Source: Paenibacillus sp. 32352
GTDB taxonomy: Bacteria > Bacillota > Bacilli > Paenibacillales > NBRC-103111
Reading direction: 5' to 3'
DNA length: 64,000 bases
Assembly: GCF_002042965.1 (NCBI RefSeq)
Contig: NZ_MZNT01000011.1
Span: 124,001-188,000 of the forward strand
In this document: one piece after another, positions 8,606 to 17,945 of the stretch
How the letters are laid out: each line of letters begins with the position of its first letter
Numbering within the stretch: position 1 is the first letter of the stretch
The notes under the pieces: generated by a model
Databases searched by the model: none
What the model saw: only the letters and a program-made list of their open reading frames with translations
What the model was told of the DNA's origin: nothing
Translations under genes and position numbers: made by a program

Positions 8606-9586
8606 ATGGCTCAAATGACAATGATTCAAGCGATTAAGGATGCAATGCGCGTAGAATTGCAGCGCGATCCTAACGTTGTTATATTCGGGGAAGACGTAGG
8701 TAAGGTCGGCGGTGTATTCCGCGCTACAGAAGGACTTCAAGCTGAATTCGGCGAAGAGCGTGTATTCGATACTCCGCTTGCTGAGTCCGCTATCGGCGGT
8801 CTGGCAGTAGGTATGGGGATTCAAGGCTTCCGTCCGGTTGCCGAAATCCAATTCGTAGGTTTTATTTATGAAGCAATGGACCAAATCTGTGTACAAGCAG
8901 CTCGTATGCGTTACCGTTCCGGCGGCCGCTACAACGCTCCGATCACGTTCCGTACACCTTTCGGCGGCGGCGTAAAAGCAGCTGAGCTTCACACAGACCC
9001 ATTGGAAGGCTTGCTGGTTCAAACGCCTGGTATCAAAGTGGTTGTTCCTTCGAACCCATACGATGCCAAAGGCTTGCTGATCTCCGCGATCCGCGATAAC
9101 GATCCCGTCTTCTTCATGGAGCACTTGAATCTGTACCGTTCGTTCCGTGCGGAAGTTCCGGAAGGCGAGTACACGGTGCCTATCGGTAAAGCGAACGTTG
9201 TTCGCGAAGGCTCCGATGTAACCATCATCACCTACGGTGCAATGGTTCACACTTCCTTGAAAGCTGCTGAGGAAATTGAAAAAACTCGCGGCGTAAAAGT
9301 AGAAGTTATCGACCTTCGTACTTTGATTCCTTTGGATATCGATACGATCGTTGAATCGATCAAGAAAACCAACCGTGCTATCGTCGTTCAAGAAGCACAA
9401 AAAACGTCCGGTGTTGCAGCAGAAGTTATCGCGCAAATCAACGAAAAAGCGATCCTTCACCTGGAAGCTCCAGTGCTTCGCGTAACGCCTCCGGACACGG
9501 TATATCCTTTCGCGCAAGTGGAAGATCAATGGCTTCCTAACCCGGCTCGTATCGTAGCTGGTTTGAATAAAGTACTTGATTTCTAA
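8606..9586 (+). CDS. pdhB: pyruvate dehydrogenase E1 component, beta subunit
   Basis: A 326-aa transketolase-like protein forming the E1 heterotetramer with PdhA. Family marks are FGEDVGKVGGVFRATEGL, FDTPLAESAIGGLAVGMG, EIQFVGFIYEAMDQI and the C-terminal RVTPPDTVYPFAQVEDQWLP. It starts 18 bp after pdhA with GGAGAGG upstream. It is followed by an unusually long structured gap before pdhC. Confidence 0.97.
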   Translation: MAQMTMIQAIKDAMRVELQRDPNVVIFGEDVGKVGGVFRATEGLQAEFGEERVFDTPLAESAIGGLAVGMGIQGFRPVAEIQFVGFIYEAMDQICVQAARMRYRSGGRYNAPITFRTPFGGGVKAAELHTDPLEGLLVQTPGIKVVVPSNPYDAKGLLISAIRDNDPVFFMEHLNLYRSFRAEVPEGEYTVPIGKANVVREGSDVTIITYGAMVHTSLKAAEEIEKTRGVKVEVIDLRTLIPLDIDTIVESIKKTNRAIVVQEAQKTSGVAAEVIAQINEKAILHLEAPVLRVTPPDTVYPFAQVEDQWLPNPARIVAGLNKVLDF

Positions 9587-9590
9587 GATG

Positions 9591-9809
9591 GCGCTCCTGT
9601 TAAGGAGCGATGGCCAAATGATTCGCGAAAAGGTTCCAAGAAGGAGGGTGTGTACCTCCGGCCGCTGTTGAGATTGTGTATTATGAATTAATTTTTTAAA
9701 AGGTAAATACACAATCTCAAAGGCGGACGCAGGCTCCTCCGGTACACACCCATCCTTTCTTTGCACATTCGCGGTTGTTTTGGCCGAAAACGCTCCTTCA
9801 AGGAGCGTT
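9591..9809. repeat. ~220-bp imperfect palindrome between pdhB and pdhC
   Basis: Two nested perfect stems centre near 9694: TTGAGATTGTGTATT (9668-9682) with AATACACAATCTCAA (9706-9720), and GGGTGTGTACC (9646-9656) with GGTACACACCC (9741-9751). Further out GGCCAAA (9612) pairs with TTTGGCC (9779), and each outer end carries its own small hairpin (GCGCTCCT/AAGGAGCG at 9591-9609; ACGCTCCT/AAGGAGCGT at 9789-9807). It could be a small palindromic mobile element or a structured mRNA segment. Confidence 0.85.
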
Positions 9810-10107
9810 TGGGCGGTAAGATGCCGTTTGCGGTTGATGCGCAAACGGGTAATTTATTTAAAAGCGCAGCGAGAGCAGCTTTTTGGAATTAACAAAGCAT
9901 GCGATCACATGGAGTCGGAGGACAGTGCAACTGTCGGAAAGTTTACGTGCCGCCTTTGAAATCGGGTTTCACCTGCTACAACTTCATTCAAGAAACCCGA
10001 TTTCAATAGTGGCTGGAGGCAGTTCGTACTGTTCGGAGACGGTGGGTGGGATCGTGAGAAATGGTTTGTTCACTTCCAACCTACATACTCCCGCTGCGCC
10101 CACCATT
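9810..10107 (+). other. rest of the pdhB-pdhC leader, rich in hairpins
   Basis: The frame upstream of pdhC is open but I see no protein-like content. It holds small hairpins: CCGTTTGCG/CGCAAACGG (9824-9848), GACAGT/ACTGTC around 9921, and TGAAATCGGGTTTC/GAAACCCGATTTCA (about 9957-10005). There is no clear U-tract terminator, so partial readthrough, mRNA processing or leader regulation are all possible. Confidence 0.5.
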
Positions 10108-10122
10108 AGGAGGGTCAGAACC

Positions 10123-11448
10123 GTGGCTATATTCGAATATAAATTCCCTGAGCTCGGCGAGGGCATTCACGAAGGCGAGATCGTCAAATGGCTTGTTAAG
10201 CCGGGCGATGCTGTAAATGATGAGACTATCATCATGGAAGTTCAAAATGACAAGTCCACAGTAGAAGTACCTTCTCCGGTAGAAGGTAAAATCGTGGAAA
10301 TCAAAGTTGCCGAAGGCACGATCTGCACGATCGGCGATCTGATCGCTACGATCGAGGTTTCCGGCGAGGTGCCGCAGCAGGCTAGCCACGGCGGTCACAG
10401 CGAGAGCGCAGCACCAGCTGCTCCAGCGGCCCCGGCAGCGGCAGCACCATCGGCTCCCGCAGCAGCACCAGCACCTGCTGCAGCGGCGCCTGCTCCGACC
10501 GCGGCTGCAGGCAGCGCGGTCCTGGCAACTCCAAGCGTGCGCAGACTGGCACGCGAGAAAGGCGTGAACATCGCGCAAGTCACACCAACAGGCCGCAACG
10601 GCCGTGTGACGAAGGAAGATGTTCTAGCGTTCGCTGCAGGCGGCGGCGCGCCTGCGGCAGCACCATCCGCTGCAAGCGAAGCGCCAGCAGCTGGAGCAGC
10701 TCCGGCAGCAGCGCCTTCCACAGCTGCTGCGGCAGTATCCGGCGATCGCGTCGAAGAGCGCGTGCCGCTCAAAGGCATTCGCAAAGCGATTGCGAACGCT
10801 ATGGTTAAATCCGCGTTCACCGCTCCTCACGTAACGCTGATGGACGAAGTGGATGTAACTCAATTGGTTGCTTTGCGCGGTAGAGCCAAAGCAGCGGCTG
10901 AGAAAAAAGGCGTGAAATTGACGTACTTGCCGTTCATCGTCAAAGCATTGGTAGCAGCGGCTCGTCAGTTCCCAGCTATGAATGCAATGATCGACGAAGA
11001 GAAGAACGAGATCGTCTACAAAAAGTACTACAACATCGGTATCGCAACGGATACAGACAACGGCTTGATCGTTCCTGTTATTCAAGATGCAGACCGTAAA
11101 AATATTTGGACTATCGCAGAAGCGATCAAGGATTTGGCAGCTCGCGGCCGCGACGGCAAGCTGAGCGCTAACGAAATGAGAGGCAGCACGATCTCCATAA
11201 CGAACATCGGTTCCGCAGGCGGTATGTTCTTCACTCCGCTCCTCAACTTCCCGGAAGTTGCTATTCTCGGAACAGGCCGTATTTCGGAAAAACCGGTTGT
11301 GAAAAACGGTGAAATCGTCGTTGCTCCGGTTATGGCATTGTCCTTGAGCTTCGACCACCGTATCATCGACGGCGCTACAGCTCAAAACTTTATGAATTAC
11401 ATTAAACAGCTGCTGGCTGATCCAGAGCTGCTCATTTTGGAGGTGTAA
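10123..11448 (+). CDS. pdhC: pyruvate dehydrogenase E2 component (dihydrolipoamide acetyltransferase)
   Basis: A 441-aa core subunit transferring acetyl from the lipoyl arm to CoA. Domains in order: one lipoyl domain with the modified Lys near residue 43 in QNDKSTVEV; a long Ala/Pro-rich hinge; a peripheral-subunit-binding domain (TPSVRRLAREKGVNIAQVTP); a second Ala/Pro hinge; and the catalytic domain with MALSLSFDHRIIDGATAQNF (HxxxDG near the C-terminus). I chose GTG at 10123 because AGGAGG lies 9 nt upstream and the protein then starts directly with the lipoyl domain. The open frame back to 9883 reads through hairpin-rich leader. Its lipoyl Lys is a plausible target of the nearby LipL. Confidence 0.96.
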   Translation: MAIFEYKFPELGEGIHEGEIVKWLVKPGDAVNDETIIMEVQNDKSTVEVPSPVEGKIVEIKVAEGTICTIGDLIATIEVSGEVPQQASHGGHSESAAPAAPAAPAAAAPSAPAAAPAPAAAAPAPTAAAGSAVLATPSVRRLAREKGVNIAQVTPTGRNGRVTKEDVLAFAAGGGAPAAAPSAASEAPAAGAAPAAAPSTAAAAVSGDRVEERVPLKGIRKAIANAMVKSAFTAPHVTLMDEVDVTQLVALRGRAKAAAEKKGVKLTYLPFIVKALVAAARQFPAMNAMIDEEKNEIVYKKYYNIGIATDTDNGLIVPVIQDADRKNIWTIAEAIKDLAARGRDGKLSANEMRGSTISITNIGSAGGMFFTPLLNFPEVAILGTGRISEKPVVKNGEIVVAPVMALSLSFDHRIIDGATAQNFMNYIKQLLADPELLILEV

Positions 11449-11453
11449 TACAA

Positions 11454-12875
11454 ATGGTAGTAGGAGACGCTTCCGTTGAGATTGACGTTCTGGTCGTAGG
11501 TGCAGGTCCTGGTGGTTATGTAGCCGCCATCCGCGCCGCCCAATTGGGTAAGAGCGTATTGGTTGTAGATAAATCCGAGCTGGGCGGCGTATGCTTGAAC
11601 CGCGGATGTATTCCTTCCAAAGCTCTGATCTCCGCTGCTCATCACTATGAAGCAGCAAGCCATAGCTCCGAAATCGGAATTACGGCTGAAAATGTAAAAG
11701 TGGATTTTGCCAAAGTCCAAGAATGGAAAAGCGGCATCATTAAGAAACAAACCGGCGGAGTAGCCTCACTGCTGAAAGGCAATAAAATTCAAGTTTTTAA
11801 CGGTGAAGCTTTGTTCATCAATGAACATGAAGCTCGCGTGTTTAACGATAACGAAACGGCTCGTTACCGTTTCAACCACTGCATCATCGCTACAGGCTCC
11901 CGTCCGATTGAGCTCAAAGCATTCCCTTATGGCGGACGCATTATGTCGTCTACTGAAGCTTTGGATCTTCCTGAAATTCCGGAAAGCCTCGTTGTAATCG
12001 GCGGCGGCTACATCGGTATTGAGCTTGGTCAAACCTATGCGAAGTTCGGTACGAAAGTAACCGTACTGGAAGGCTCCGATGCTGTGCTTCCTGGCTTCGA
12101 GAAAGAAATGTCCCAACTCGTAGCACGCAACCTGAAAAAGCTGAACGTGGAGGTATTCACAGAAGCTATGGCTCAAGGCTGCGAGCAAACGGATAAAGAC
12201 GTCACAGTTACATTCACCGTAAAAGGTGAAGAGAAGAAAGTAACGGCGCAATACGTGCTTGTTACGGTTGGACGCCGTCCTAACACAGACGGAGATCTTT
12301 CCTTGGAGCTTGCAGGCGTAGAGGTTGGCGAGCGCGGCTTGATCAACGTTAACGAGCAATGCCAAACGAACGTACCGCATATTTATGCTATCGGTGATAT
12401 CGTTCCTGGTCTTGCCTTGGCGCACAAAGCTTCTTACGAAGGTAAAGTGGCTGCCGAAGCGATCGCAGGATTGTCCAGCGTAGTAGATTACAAGTGCATT
12501 CCGGCAGTTGTCTTCTCCGATCCGGAAATCGCAAGCGTAGGATTGAATGAAACGGAAGCAAAAGCTAAGGGAATCAACGTTGCCGTAGGCAAATTCCCTT
12601 ATGGAGCAAACGGCCGTGCACAATCCATGAACGTGAAGGAAGGCTTTGTGAAGCTGGTTAGCGACAAAGATTCCGGTCTGCTCTTGGGTGCTCAAATCGT
12701 TGGTGCGGAAGCATCCAACCTGATTGCCGAAATGGCTCTTGCTATCGAGATGGGTGCAACCGTTGAGGATATCGCGCTGACCATTCATGCGCATCCGACA
12801 TTGGGCGAAATCACGATGGAAGCTGCGGAAGTGGCCATGGGTCATCCGATTCATATTCTTGGAAGCAGTAAATAA
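11454..12875 (+). CDS. pdhD: dihydrolipoyl dehydrogenase (E3)
   Basis: A 473-aa FAD-dependent enzyme that reoxidises dihydrolipoamide with NAD+. Visible parts: FAD site VVGAGPGGYVAAIRAAQLG; redox disulfide in GGVCLNRGCIPSKA (Cys about 46 and 51); NAD site VVIGGGYIGIELGQTYAKFG; second FAD motif YAIGDIVPGLALAHKA; and the His-Glu pair in TIHAHPTLGE. It starts 5 bp after pdhC with GGAGGTG 8 nt upstream, and closes the operon before a strong terminator. Confidence 0.97.
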   Translation: MVVGDASVEIDVLVVGAGPGGYVAAIRAAQLGKSVLVVDKSELGGVCLNRGCIPSKALISAAHHYEAASHSSEIGITAENVKVDFAKVQEWKSGIIKKQTGGVASLLKGNKIQVFNGEALFINEHEARVFNDNETARYRFNHCIIATGSRPIELKAFPYGGRIMSSTEALDLPEIPESLVVIGGGYIGIELGQTYAKFGTKVTVLEGSDAVLPGFEKEMSQLVARNLKKLNVEVFTEAMAQGCEQTDKDVTVTFTVKGEEKKVTAQYVLVTVGRRPNTDGDLSLELAGVEVGERGLINVNEQCQTNVPHIYAIGDIVPGLALAHKASYEGKVAAEAIAGLSSVVDYKCIPAVVFSDPEIASVGLNETEAKAKGINVAVGKFPYGANGRAQSMNVKEGFVKLVSDKDSGLLLGAQIVGAEASNLIAEMALAIEMGATVEDIALTIHAHPTLGEITMEAAEVAMGHPIHILGSSK

Positions 12876-12892
12876 CCATCGGTAACAGAATC

Positions 12893-12935
12893 CAAGCTTG
12901 GTGCTGCAGTGTACTGCGGCACCAGGCTTTTTTCA
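12893..12935 (+). terminator. Rho-independent terminator of the pdh operon
   Basis: AAGCTTGGTGCTGCAG pairs (two wobble or mismatched positions) with CTGCGGCACCAGGCTT, TGTA loop, followed by a run of T. Confidence 0.88.
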
Positions 12936-13008
12936 TTTGCTGTATCGGGCTTCATGGGAATTTGTTGTTTTTGCCATACTAAGAAAATCATTATATAAGG
13001 AGCTTCTT

Positions 13009-14334
13009 ATGCCAATTCGGAGCTGGAAGATAGGTTGCTTATTGGTGTTGGCTTTCTCCGCTTCCGCTTGTGACAGCTTCCCGTCTTCACCGTCCCCCGC
13101 CGAAGGGGAGCATCCCCCTGTCGTGCTCCGATTCTGGGATGAGAATGCGGGGCCTAGCCGAACACCGTATTATAAAGAGCTGCTGCGGCGGTTTCATGAG
13201 CTGCATCCGGACATCGACGTGCAGTACACCGGTATTCCGGTAAGCATCAATAAAGTCAAGTTCGATGTAGCGATTCATTCGAACGATATGCCGGATGTTG
13301 CCGGCTTGAGTGAAGCCTGGCTTGCCGATTACGCGTCCAAAGGCGTACTGCTGCCATTAGATGATTATTTTGAGAGGTGGCCCGAGCATTCGCAAATAGG
13401 GGATACCTTTATAGCCTATAATCGGTCACTGGTGCCGGACGGGAAGCTGTATCAGATACCTAACACCTTTAATTTCGATGTATTCTGGTATCGGACGGAT
13501 TGGTTTCGCGAGGCGGGACTTGCCGCTCCGCGCACCTGGGATGATTTTTTTGCGGGGGCCAGGAAGCTGACCGATCCTTCGCTTCCCCGCTACGGGTATA
13601 GCCTGAGAGGGGCTGACGGCAGTATTACGCAGCTGACCTCCTTGCTCTATGCCTACTCGGGGATAACCGAATATTTTACACCCGATGGGAAATGTACGAT
13701 CAATCATCCGCTGCATGTCCAATTTTTGAAGCAGTACCTATCTTTATACCAAATCAATACGTCCAAGAGCGACATCGCCAACGGGTATAAAGAAATGGTC
13801 GCCGCGTTCGATACGGGCCGGGCAGGAATGATTCAGCATAATTTCGGTTCGTATAACGACCATGTTCAAGCTCTGGGGGCAGACAAGTTCGGGGCGGAGC
13901 TGCTGCCGCCGGGACAAAACGGCAAAAGAGCGATGGTGACGGTAGCGAACGGCTACAGCATTTTCAAGACAACCCGCAACCCGGATGCGGCGTGGAAGCT
14001 GCTGAGCTTCCTCTCCTCGAAGGAGAGCCAGATCTATTGGAATGCCAGTGTCGGCCAAATGCCGACGAATACACAGGCCTGGGACAGCGACTACATCCGG
14101 AATACGCCATTCCTTCAAGAGGCACTGGCAGCGATCAAGGACACCAAGACCGGAACGGTTCAAGTGCCTATCTATTTGACGAATTATACAAGCCTGGTGA
14201 AACAGCAGCTGGAGCCGGAATTTCAGGAAGTGCTGGCCGGAACGATGCCGGTAGAGCAATTTTTGAACGACTGGGCCGCCATCATGGAAAATGCGAATGA
14301 TGAATACCGAAACCGAACGAACCGCATTACATAG
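13009..14334 (+). CDS. ABC-type sugar-binding lipoprotein (extracellular solute-binding protein family 1)
   Basis: A 441-aa secreted lipoprotein: signal with lipobox FSASAC, then a family-1 solute-binding fold (LRFWDENAGPSRTPYYKELL, PDVAGLSEAWLADYASKG, YQIPNTFNFDVFWYRTDWF, GYSIFKTTRNPDAAWKLLSF). Start at 13009 follows AAGGAGC; an in-frame extension to 12898 overlaps the terminator and is not credible. It is 30 bp upstream of a YesM-type kinase gene and has no ABC permease or ATPase nearby. It may therefore act with the sensor kinase as an accessory sugar sensor, or borrow permeases encoded elsewhere. Confidence 0.9.
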   Translation: MPIRSWKIGCLLVLAFSASACDSFPSSPSPAEGEHPPVVLRFWDENAGPSRTPYYKELLRRFHELHPDIDVQYTGIPVSINKVKFDVAIHSNDMPDVAGLSEAWLADYASKGVLLPLDDYFERWPEHSQIGDTFIAYNRSLVPDGKLYQIPNTFNFDVFWYRTDWFREAGLAAPRTWDDFFAGARKLTDPSLPRYGYSLRGADGSITQLTSLLYAYSGITEYFTPDGKCTINHPLHVQFLKQYLSLYQINTSKSDIANGYKEMVAAFDTGRAGMIQHNFGSYNDHVQALGADKFGAELLPPGQNGKRAMVTVANGYSIFKTTRNPDAAWKLLSFLSSKESQIYWNASVGQMPTNTQAWDSDYIRNTPFLQEALAAIKDTKTGTVQVPIYLTNYTSLVKQQLEPEFQEVLAGTMPVEQFLNDWAAIMENANDEYRNRTNRIT

Positions 14335-14364
14335 CACAGCTTATTATGGGCGAGGAGGGGCAGT

Positions 14365-16155
14365 ATGCGTTGGCTGGCGAATCGATCTCTGAAATCGACG
14401 ATATTGTGGCTGTTCGTTCCGTTAATCCTCGTCTTTGTGCCAGTAACCGGGATCGTCTCGTACATGCTGGCCTCGCAGCAGCTGAGAGCCAATGCGGAGA
14501 CGAGCATTAATGATACACTGTTTCAAACGAAAAATTATATGAATGATCGGCTGACGGCACTTCTTACCGATCTCACGGCCTTAGATAACAGCAGCGAAAT
14601 CCGGAGTCTTTTTTACAGGGCCGAGCAGCCGTCCTTTGAATTACAGCCTAGAGACTATATGACCTTGAGCAAGCAGATCGACAAGGTATACTCCGACTTT
14701 TACACCATTATCGACTCCATAGGGATATATTACAACGAAGGCCGGATAGCCGTACTCCGCCAAGACTATTTGCAGATGGATGCGGCTTGGGATGTTAAGC
14801 CGTTCCTTCAATACCCGTACGATACCGCATCACAGGTCTATTGGCTGAACATTCATAAAGACGAACTGGGAGCTGAGCGCGGTGCGAATGTGGCGGGATT
14901 ATACAAATGGGTAGGCGGACCTCGAGGAGACCGGACCGGGTTGATCCTTATTCAGCTGAAGGAGGATTTTTTCCGCGAGCTGTTAACAGCACCGAAGATT
15001 AGCAACAACGGCTACCTGATGCTCGTCAGTCCGGAAAGTGCCATAAGCTTCAAAGCCGCGCTGAGCCCATACGAACTGGACCAGAAGCAGCTTCACGAAG
15101 AGCTGCAGAAGGCTTCGAATCCGGTAACCGGAAGGATCGATATGAGAAGCTCGGAAGGCAGGAAGATGGTTGTCCTATACGATACGATAGGCATCAACAA
15201 ATGGAAGATTGCCGCGGTGTACCCGCAGGACGAAATCTACGAGAAGATCAATGACATTCAATACGTCAGCCTGTCCGTCATGGCGGCTGTTCTAATAGTG
15301 GTCGTGCTGCTATCAGGTGTTCTGGCCAATATTATAGCAAGGCCTCTTGGAAAGCTGACTCGGCAGATCGACCGTATTGAACAGGGGAATCTGGATGTAG
15401 CGGTGCCTGAGCTGCCCAGCCGCGAAATCGGTATTTTGAGCAAGGGCATCCAGGATATGCTGGAGAGAATCAAGCTTCTTCTTGCCCAGGTAGAGCACGA
15501 GCAGGAGCAAAAAAGATTGTCTGAATTGGCGGCGCTTCAAGCGCAAATCCAGCCTCATTTTTTGTACAACACGCTCTTTTCGATCAAGCAGCTATGCGAA
15601 ATGAACGAAACGAAAGAAGCCTCACAGATGATTACGGCACTATCGAATTATTTTCGTATTAGCATCAGCAAGGGCAATGAAATCATTTCGATCGCGAATG
15701 AGCTGGAGCATGTAAAGCAGTATTTGTATATCCAGCATCAGCGTTACGGCAGCAGGATTTCGTATACGATCGATGTGCCGGAAGAGTTGCAGGACGGTTT
15801 GATTGTGAAGCTTACCCTTCAACCGCTTGTGGAAAATGCGATCTATCATGGAGTCAAAAAGATTCGCCGTCCGGGAGTCATCGAAATTACGGGCTGGATG
15901 GACGAGAATAACGTCTATCTCCGGGTTAATGATAATGGCGCCGGGATGTCGGCTGAGCGTCTTGCGCAGCTTGAAAACAGCTTGTCCGCCGCTGCGGAAG
16001 ACAATCCGAATGAAGCTCCCCCCGTAGGCTTCGGTGTCAGAAACGTACATCGACGATTACAGCTTCATTACGGTCAGGATTACGGCTTGTCTTTTGTAAG
16101 CGAGGAGGGAGCCGGAACGGCGGCTACTGTTAAGATACCGCTAAGACGCGCTTAG
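14365..16155 (+). CDS. YesM-type sensor histidine kinase
   Basis: A 596-aa membrane kinase. TM1 is at about residues 12-33, followed by an extracytoplasmic domain of about 260 aa, TM2 at about 300-325, a HAMP domain (RPLGKLTRQIDRIEQGNLDV), the His_kinase region LQAQIQPHFLYNTLFSIKQL with the phospho-His near residue 397, and an HATPase domain (QPLVENAIYHGVKK, LRVNDNGAGM, GFGVRNVHRRLQLHYG). The partner is the response regulator just downstream. Such pairs in Paenibacillus usually control carbohydrate uptake genes; here the next gene is a sugar symporter. Confidence 0.95.
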   Translation: MRWLANRSLKSTILWLFVPLILVFVPVTGIVSYMLASQQLRANAETSINDTLFQTKNYMNDRLTALLTDLTALDNSSEIRSLFYRAEQPSFELQPRDYMTLSKQIDKVYSDFYTIIDSIGIYYNEGRIAVLRQDYLQMDAAWDVKPFLQYPYDTASQVYWLNIHKDELGAERGANVAGLYKWVGGPRGDRTGLILIQLKEDFFRELLTAPKISNNGYLMLVSPESAISFKAALSPYELDQKQLHEELQKASNPVTGRIDMRSSEGRKMVVLYDTIGINKWKIAAVYPQDEIYEKINDIQYVSLSVMAAVLIVVVLLSGVLANIIARPLGKLTRQIDRIEQGNLDVAVPELPSREIGILSKGIQDMLERIKLLLAQVEHEQEQKRLSELAALQAQIQPHFLYNTLFSIKQLCEMNETKEASQMITALSNYFRISISKGNEIISIANELEHVKQYLYIQHQRYGSRISYTIDVPEELQDGLIVKLTLQPLVENAIYHGVKKIRRPGVIEITGWMDENNVYLRVNDNGAGMSAERLAQLENSLSAAAEDNPNEAPPVGFGVRNVHRRLQLHYGQDYGLSFVSEEGAGTAATVKIPLRRA

Positions 16156-16182
16156 CACGATGGGATGCGGGAGGTGCAGCAA

Positions 16183-17793
16183 ATGTGGAAACTCGTTATA
16201 ATCGATGACGATCAAATTATACTGAGAGGGCTTACGGGCAGTATTCCTTGGCAGCGGCACGGGATTGAGGTCGCAGCTACCGCAATGGACGGCGAGGAAG
16301 GGCTGGTGGCGGTAGAGAAGCATCGGCCTCATATCGTCATTACCGACATCCGGATGCCTTTCATGGATGGGCTGGAGTTTACGGAAACGGTTAAGGCTAA
16401 CTATCCGGATACCAAAATCATCCTGATGACCAGCTACGATGAATTTGAATTCGCCCAAAAGGCGCTAAAGCTAAAGGTGTATGACTTTATACTGAAGCCT
16501 GTTGAAAACGATAAGCTGCTGGAAGTCGCCCTGCGTGCCGCGCAGGAGTGGGAGCAGGAGCAGAGCCTCGCAAAGAAAGTGATGGAAGGCATTCCTTTTC
16601 TCAAGCAGCGGTTTTACGAGAATTTGCTAAGAGGCAAATACAAGCAGGAGGAAATCGAGAATGAGCTGCGCTTCCTGGATATGAAGCTGGAAGGCAGGGT
16701 GTATACGGTTATTTTGCTGATTGCCGATGATTATTTTGAGACCGGCTCCAAAAACCGCTTCGGTCAAGAGCTGCTCAAGTACTGTATCCAGAACGTGGCT
16801 ACGGAAGTTTTAGCCTCGGAGGCTCATAACGCCGGCGGTGTGAACAGCCTGGTGTTTGAGTACATGGAGGACGAAATCGCAATCGTTTACTGCAGTGACG
16901 AGGAGGAACAGATCGCGGAGCGGCTGGCGCTCCAGACGGCGGAATTAATCCGGCAGCATGTTGAAACGTATTTGAAAACGACGATTACCGTCGGTATCGG
17001 CTCGATGACTGCGGAGCTGTCATGTATTGCAGGCGCCTATAGGGAAGCGAAGGCCGCAACGGAATTTCGTCATCTGACCGGAACCAATCAAGTGTGGACC
17101 TATCGGGATACGCAGATCAAGTCGGAGGAAAGCACGGTACCGGCCATGGCGGAAGGCTGGGAGGCGAAGCTTGCTTTGAAGTCGAAGCTGGGTCTGGAGC
17201 AGGAGGCCCTGCAGATTCTGGAGACAATCGAGCAGGATATCGTAGGGAAGCAGCCGATGACGCTTGAACGACTTCGATTGCTATGTATTGAGATCGTCTT
17301 TGTGATTGCCAATGCGTTTCAGGATTGGAGCGAGCCCCCTTATGCGAAGGAGGCAGTGGAGGAGATGTTCCAGGAGCTTCATCAGCTTCGCACAGCGAAG
17401 GAGATGTTTGAACGGATCCGGGCGTTCCTGGCCGGTATTACGGCAACAGTGAATGATCGTCGAAGCCGTCAGCAGCAGCAGATGGTTGACCAGGCTATCG
17501 CCTTTATCCAGCAGCACTACATGCAGGAGGGGTTATCTCTGCAGGATGTAGCCGATCACGTGCATCTGAGCACCAATTACTTAAGCATGATTTTCAAGAA
17601 GGAAGCGGGAATTAATTTCAGCGATTTTCTGACGGAGACGCGGATGAAGAATGCGATACGCCTGCTTCGGTCGGAGGAGCTCAAGACTTACGAGGTGGCG
17701 CAGCAGGTGGGGTACAGCAATCCTCAATATTTCAGCGTAATTTTTAAAAAGTTCACCGGAAAAACCCCCTCGGAATTCAAACAGTCCCGATGA
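16183..17793 (+). CDS. YesN-type response regulator with AraC DNA-binding domain
   Basis: A 536-aa protein. The receiver domain has the acidic pair IIDDDQ, the phospho-acceptor Asp about residue 55 in VITDIRMPFMDG, and the Lys in FILKPVEN. A long middle region follows, then a C-terminal AraC double HTH (GLSLQDVADHVHLSTNYLSM and TYEVAVQQVGYSNPQYFS-like block, ending FKKFTGKTPSEFK). I chose ATG 16183 (GGGAGGTG 6 nt upstream) over the in-frame ATG at 16165. It lies 27 bp after the kinase. The likely target is the symporter gene starting 152 bp downstream and possibly the binding-protein gene. Confidence 0.95.
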   Translation: MWKLVIIDDDQIILRGLTGSIPWQRHGIEVAATAMDGEEGLVAVEKHRPHIVITDIRMPFMDGLEFTETVKANYPDTKIILMTSYDEFEFAQKALKLKVYDFILKPVENDKLLEVALRAAQEWEQEQSLAKKVMEGIPFLKQRFYENLLRGKYKQEEIENELRFLDMKLEGRVYTVILLIADDYFETGSKNRFGQELLKYCIQNVATEVLASEAHNAGGVNSLVFEYMEDEIAIVYCSDEEEQIAERLALQTAELIRQHVETYLKTTITVGIGSMTAELSCIAGAYREAKAATEFRHLTGTNQVWTYRDTQIKSEESTVPAMAEGWEAKLALKSKLGLEQEALQILETIEQDIVGKQPMTLERLRLLCIEIVFVIANAFQDWSEPPYAKEAVEEMFQELHQLRTAKEMFERIRAFLAGITATVNDRRSRQQQQMVDQAIAFIQQHYMQEGLSLQDVADHVHLSTNYLSMIFKKEAGINFSDFLTETRMKNAIRLLRSEELKTYEVAQQVGYSNPQYFSVIFKKFTGKTPSEFKQSR

Positions 17794-17945
17794 TGCATGA
17801 TTCACGATAATAAGTGAACCAGGTACGTAAAATCTCAAACAATTTGCGGAATATATTTTATTCTTGAAATTGCGGCCCGCTTTTATAATAAGGACATGTC
17901 CATTAGACCTGATGACAACACTTATTGACAAAGAGGGGCTGCAAT

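Noticed and set aside
7847..9844. long minus-strand open frame (665 codons) opposite pdhA-pdhB
   Set aside because: It is a shadow of highly biased codons in the real genes and includes the palindrome; composition is not protein-like.
9883..10122. 80-residue N-terminal extension of PdhC
   Set aside because: It translates hairpin-rich leader; the GTG at 10123 has a strong ribosome site and starts exactly at the lipoyl domain.
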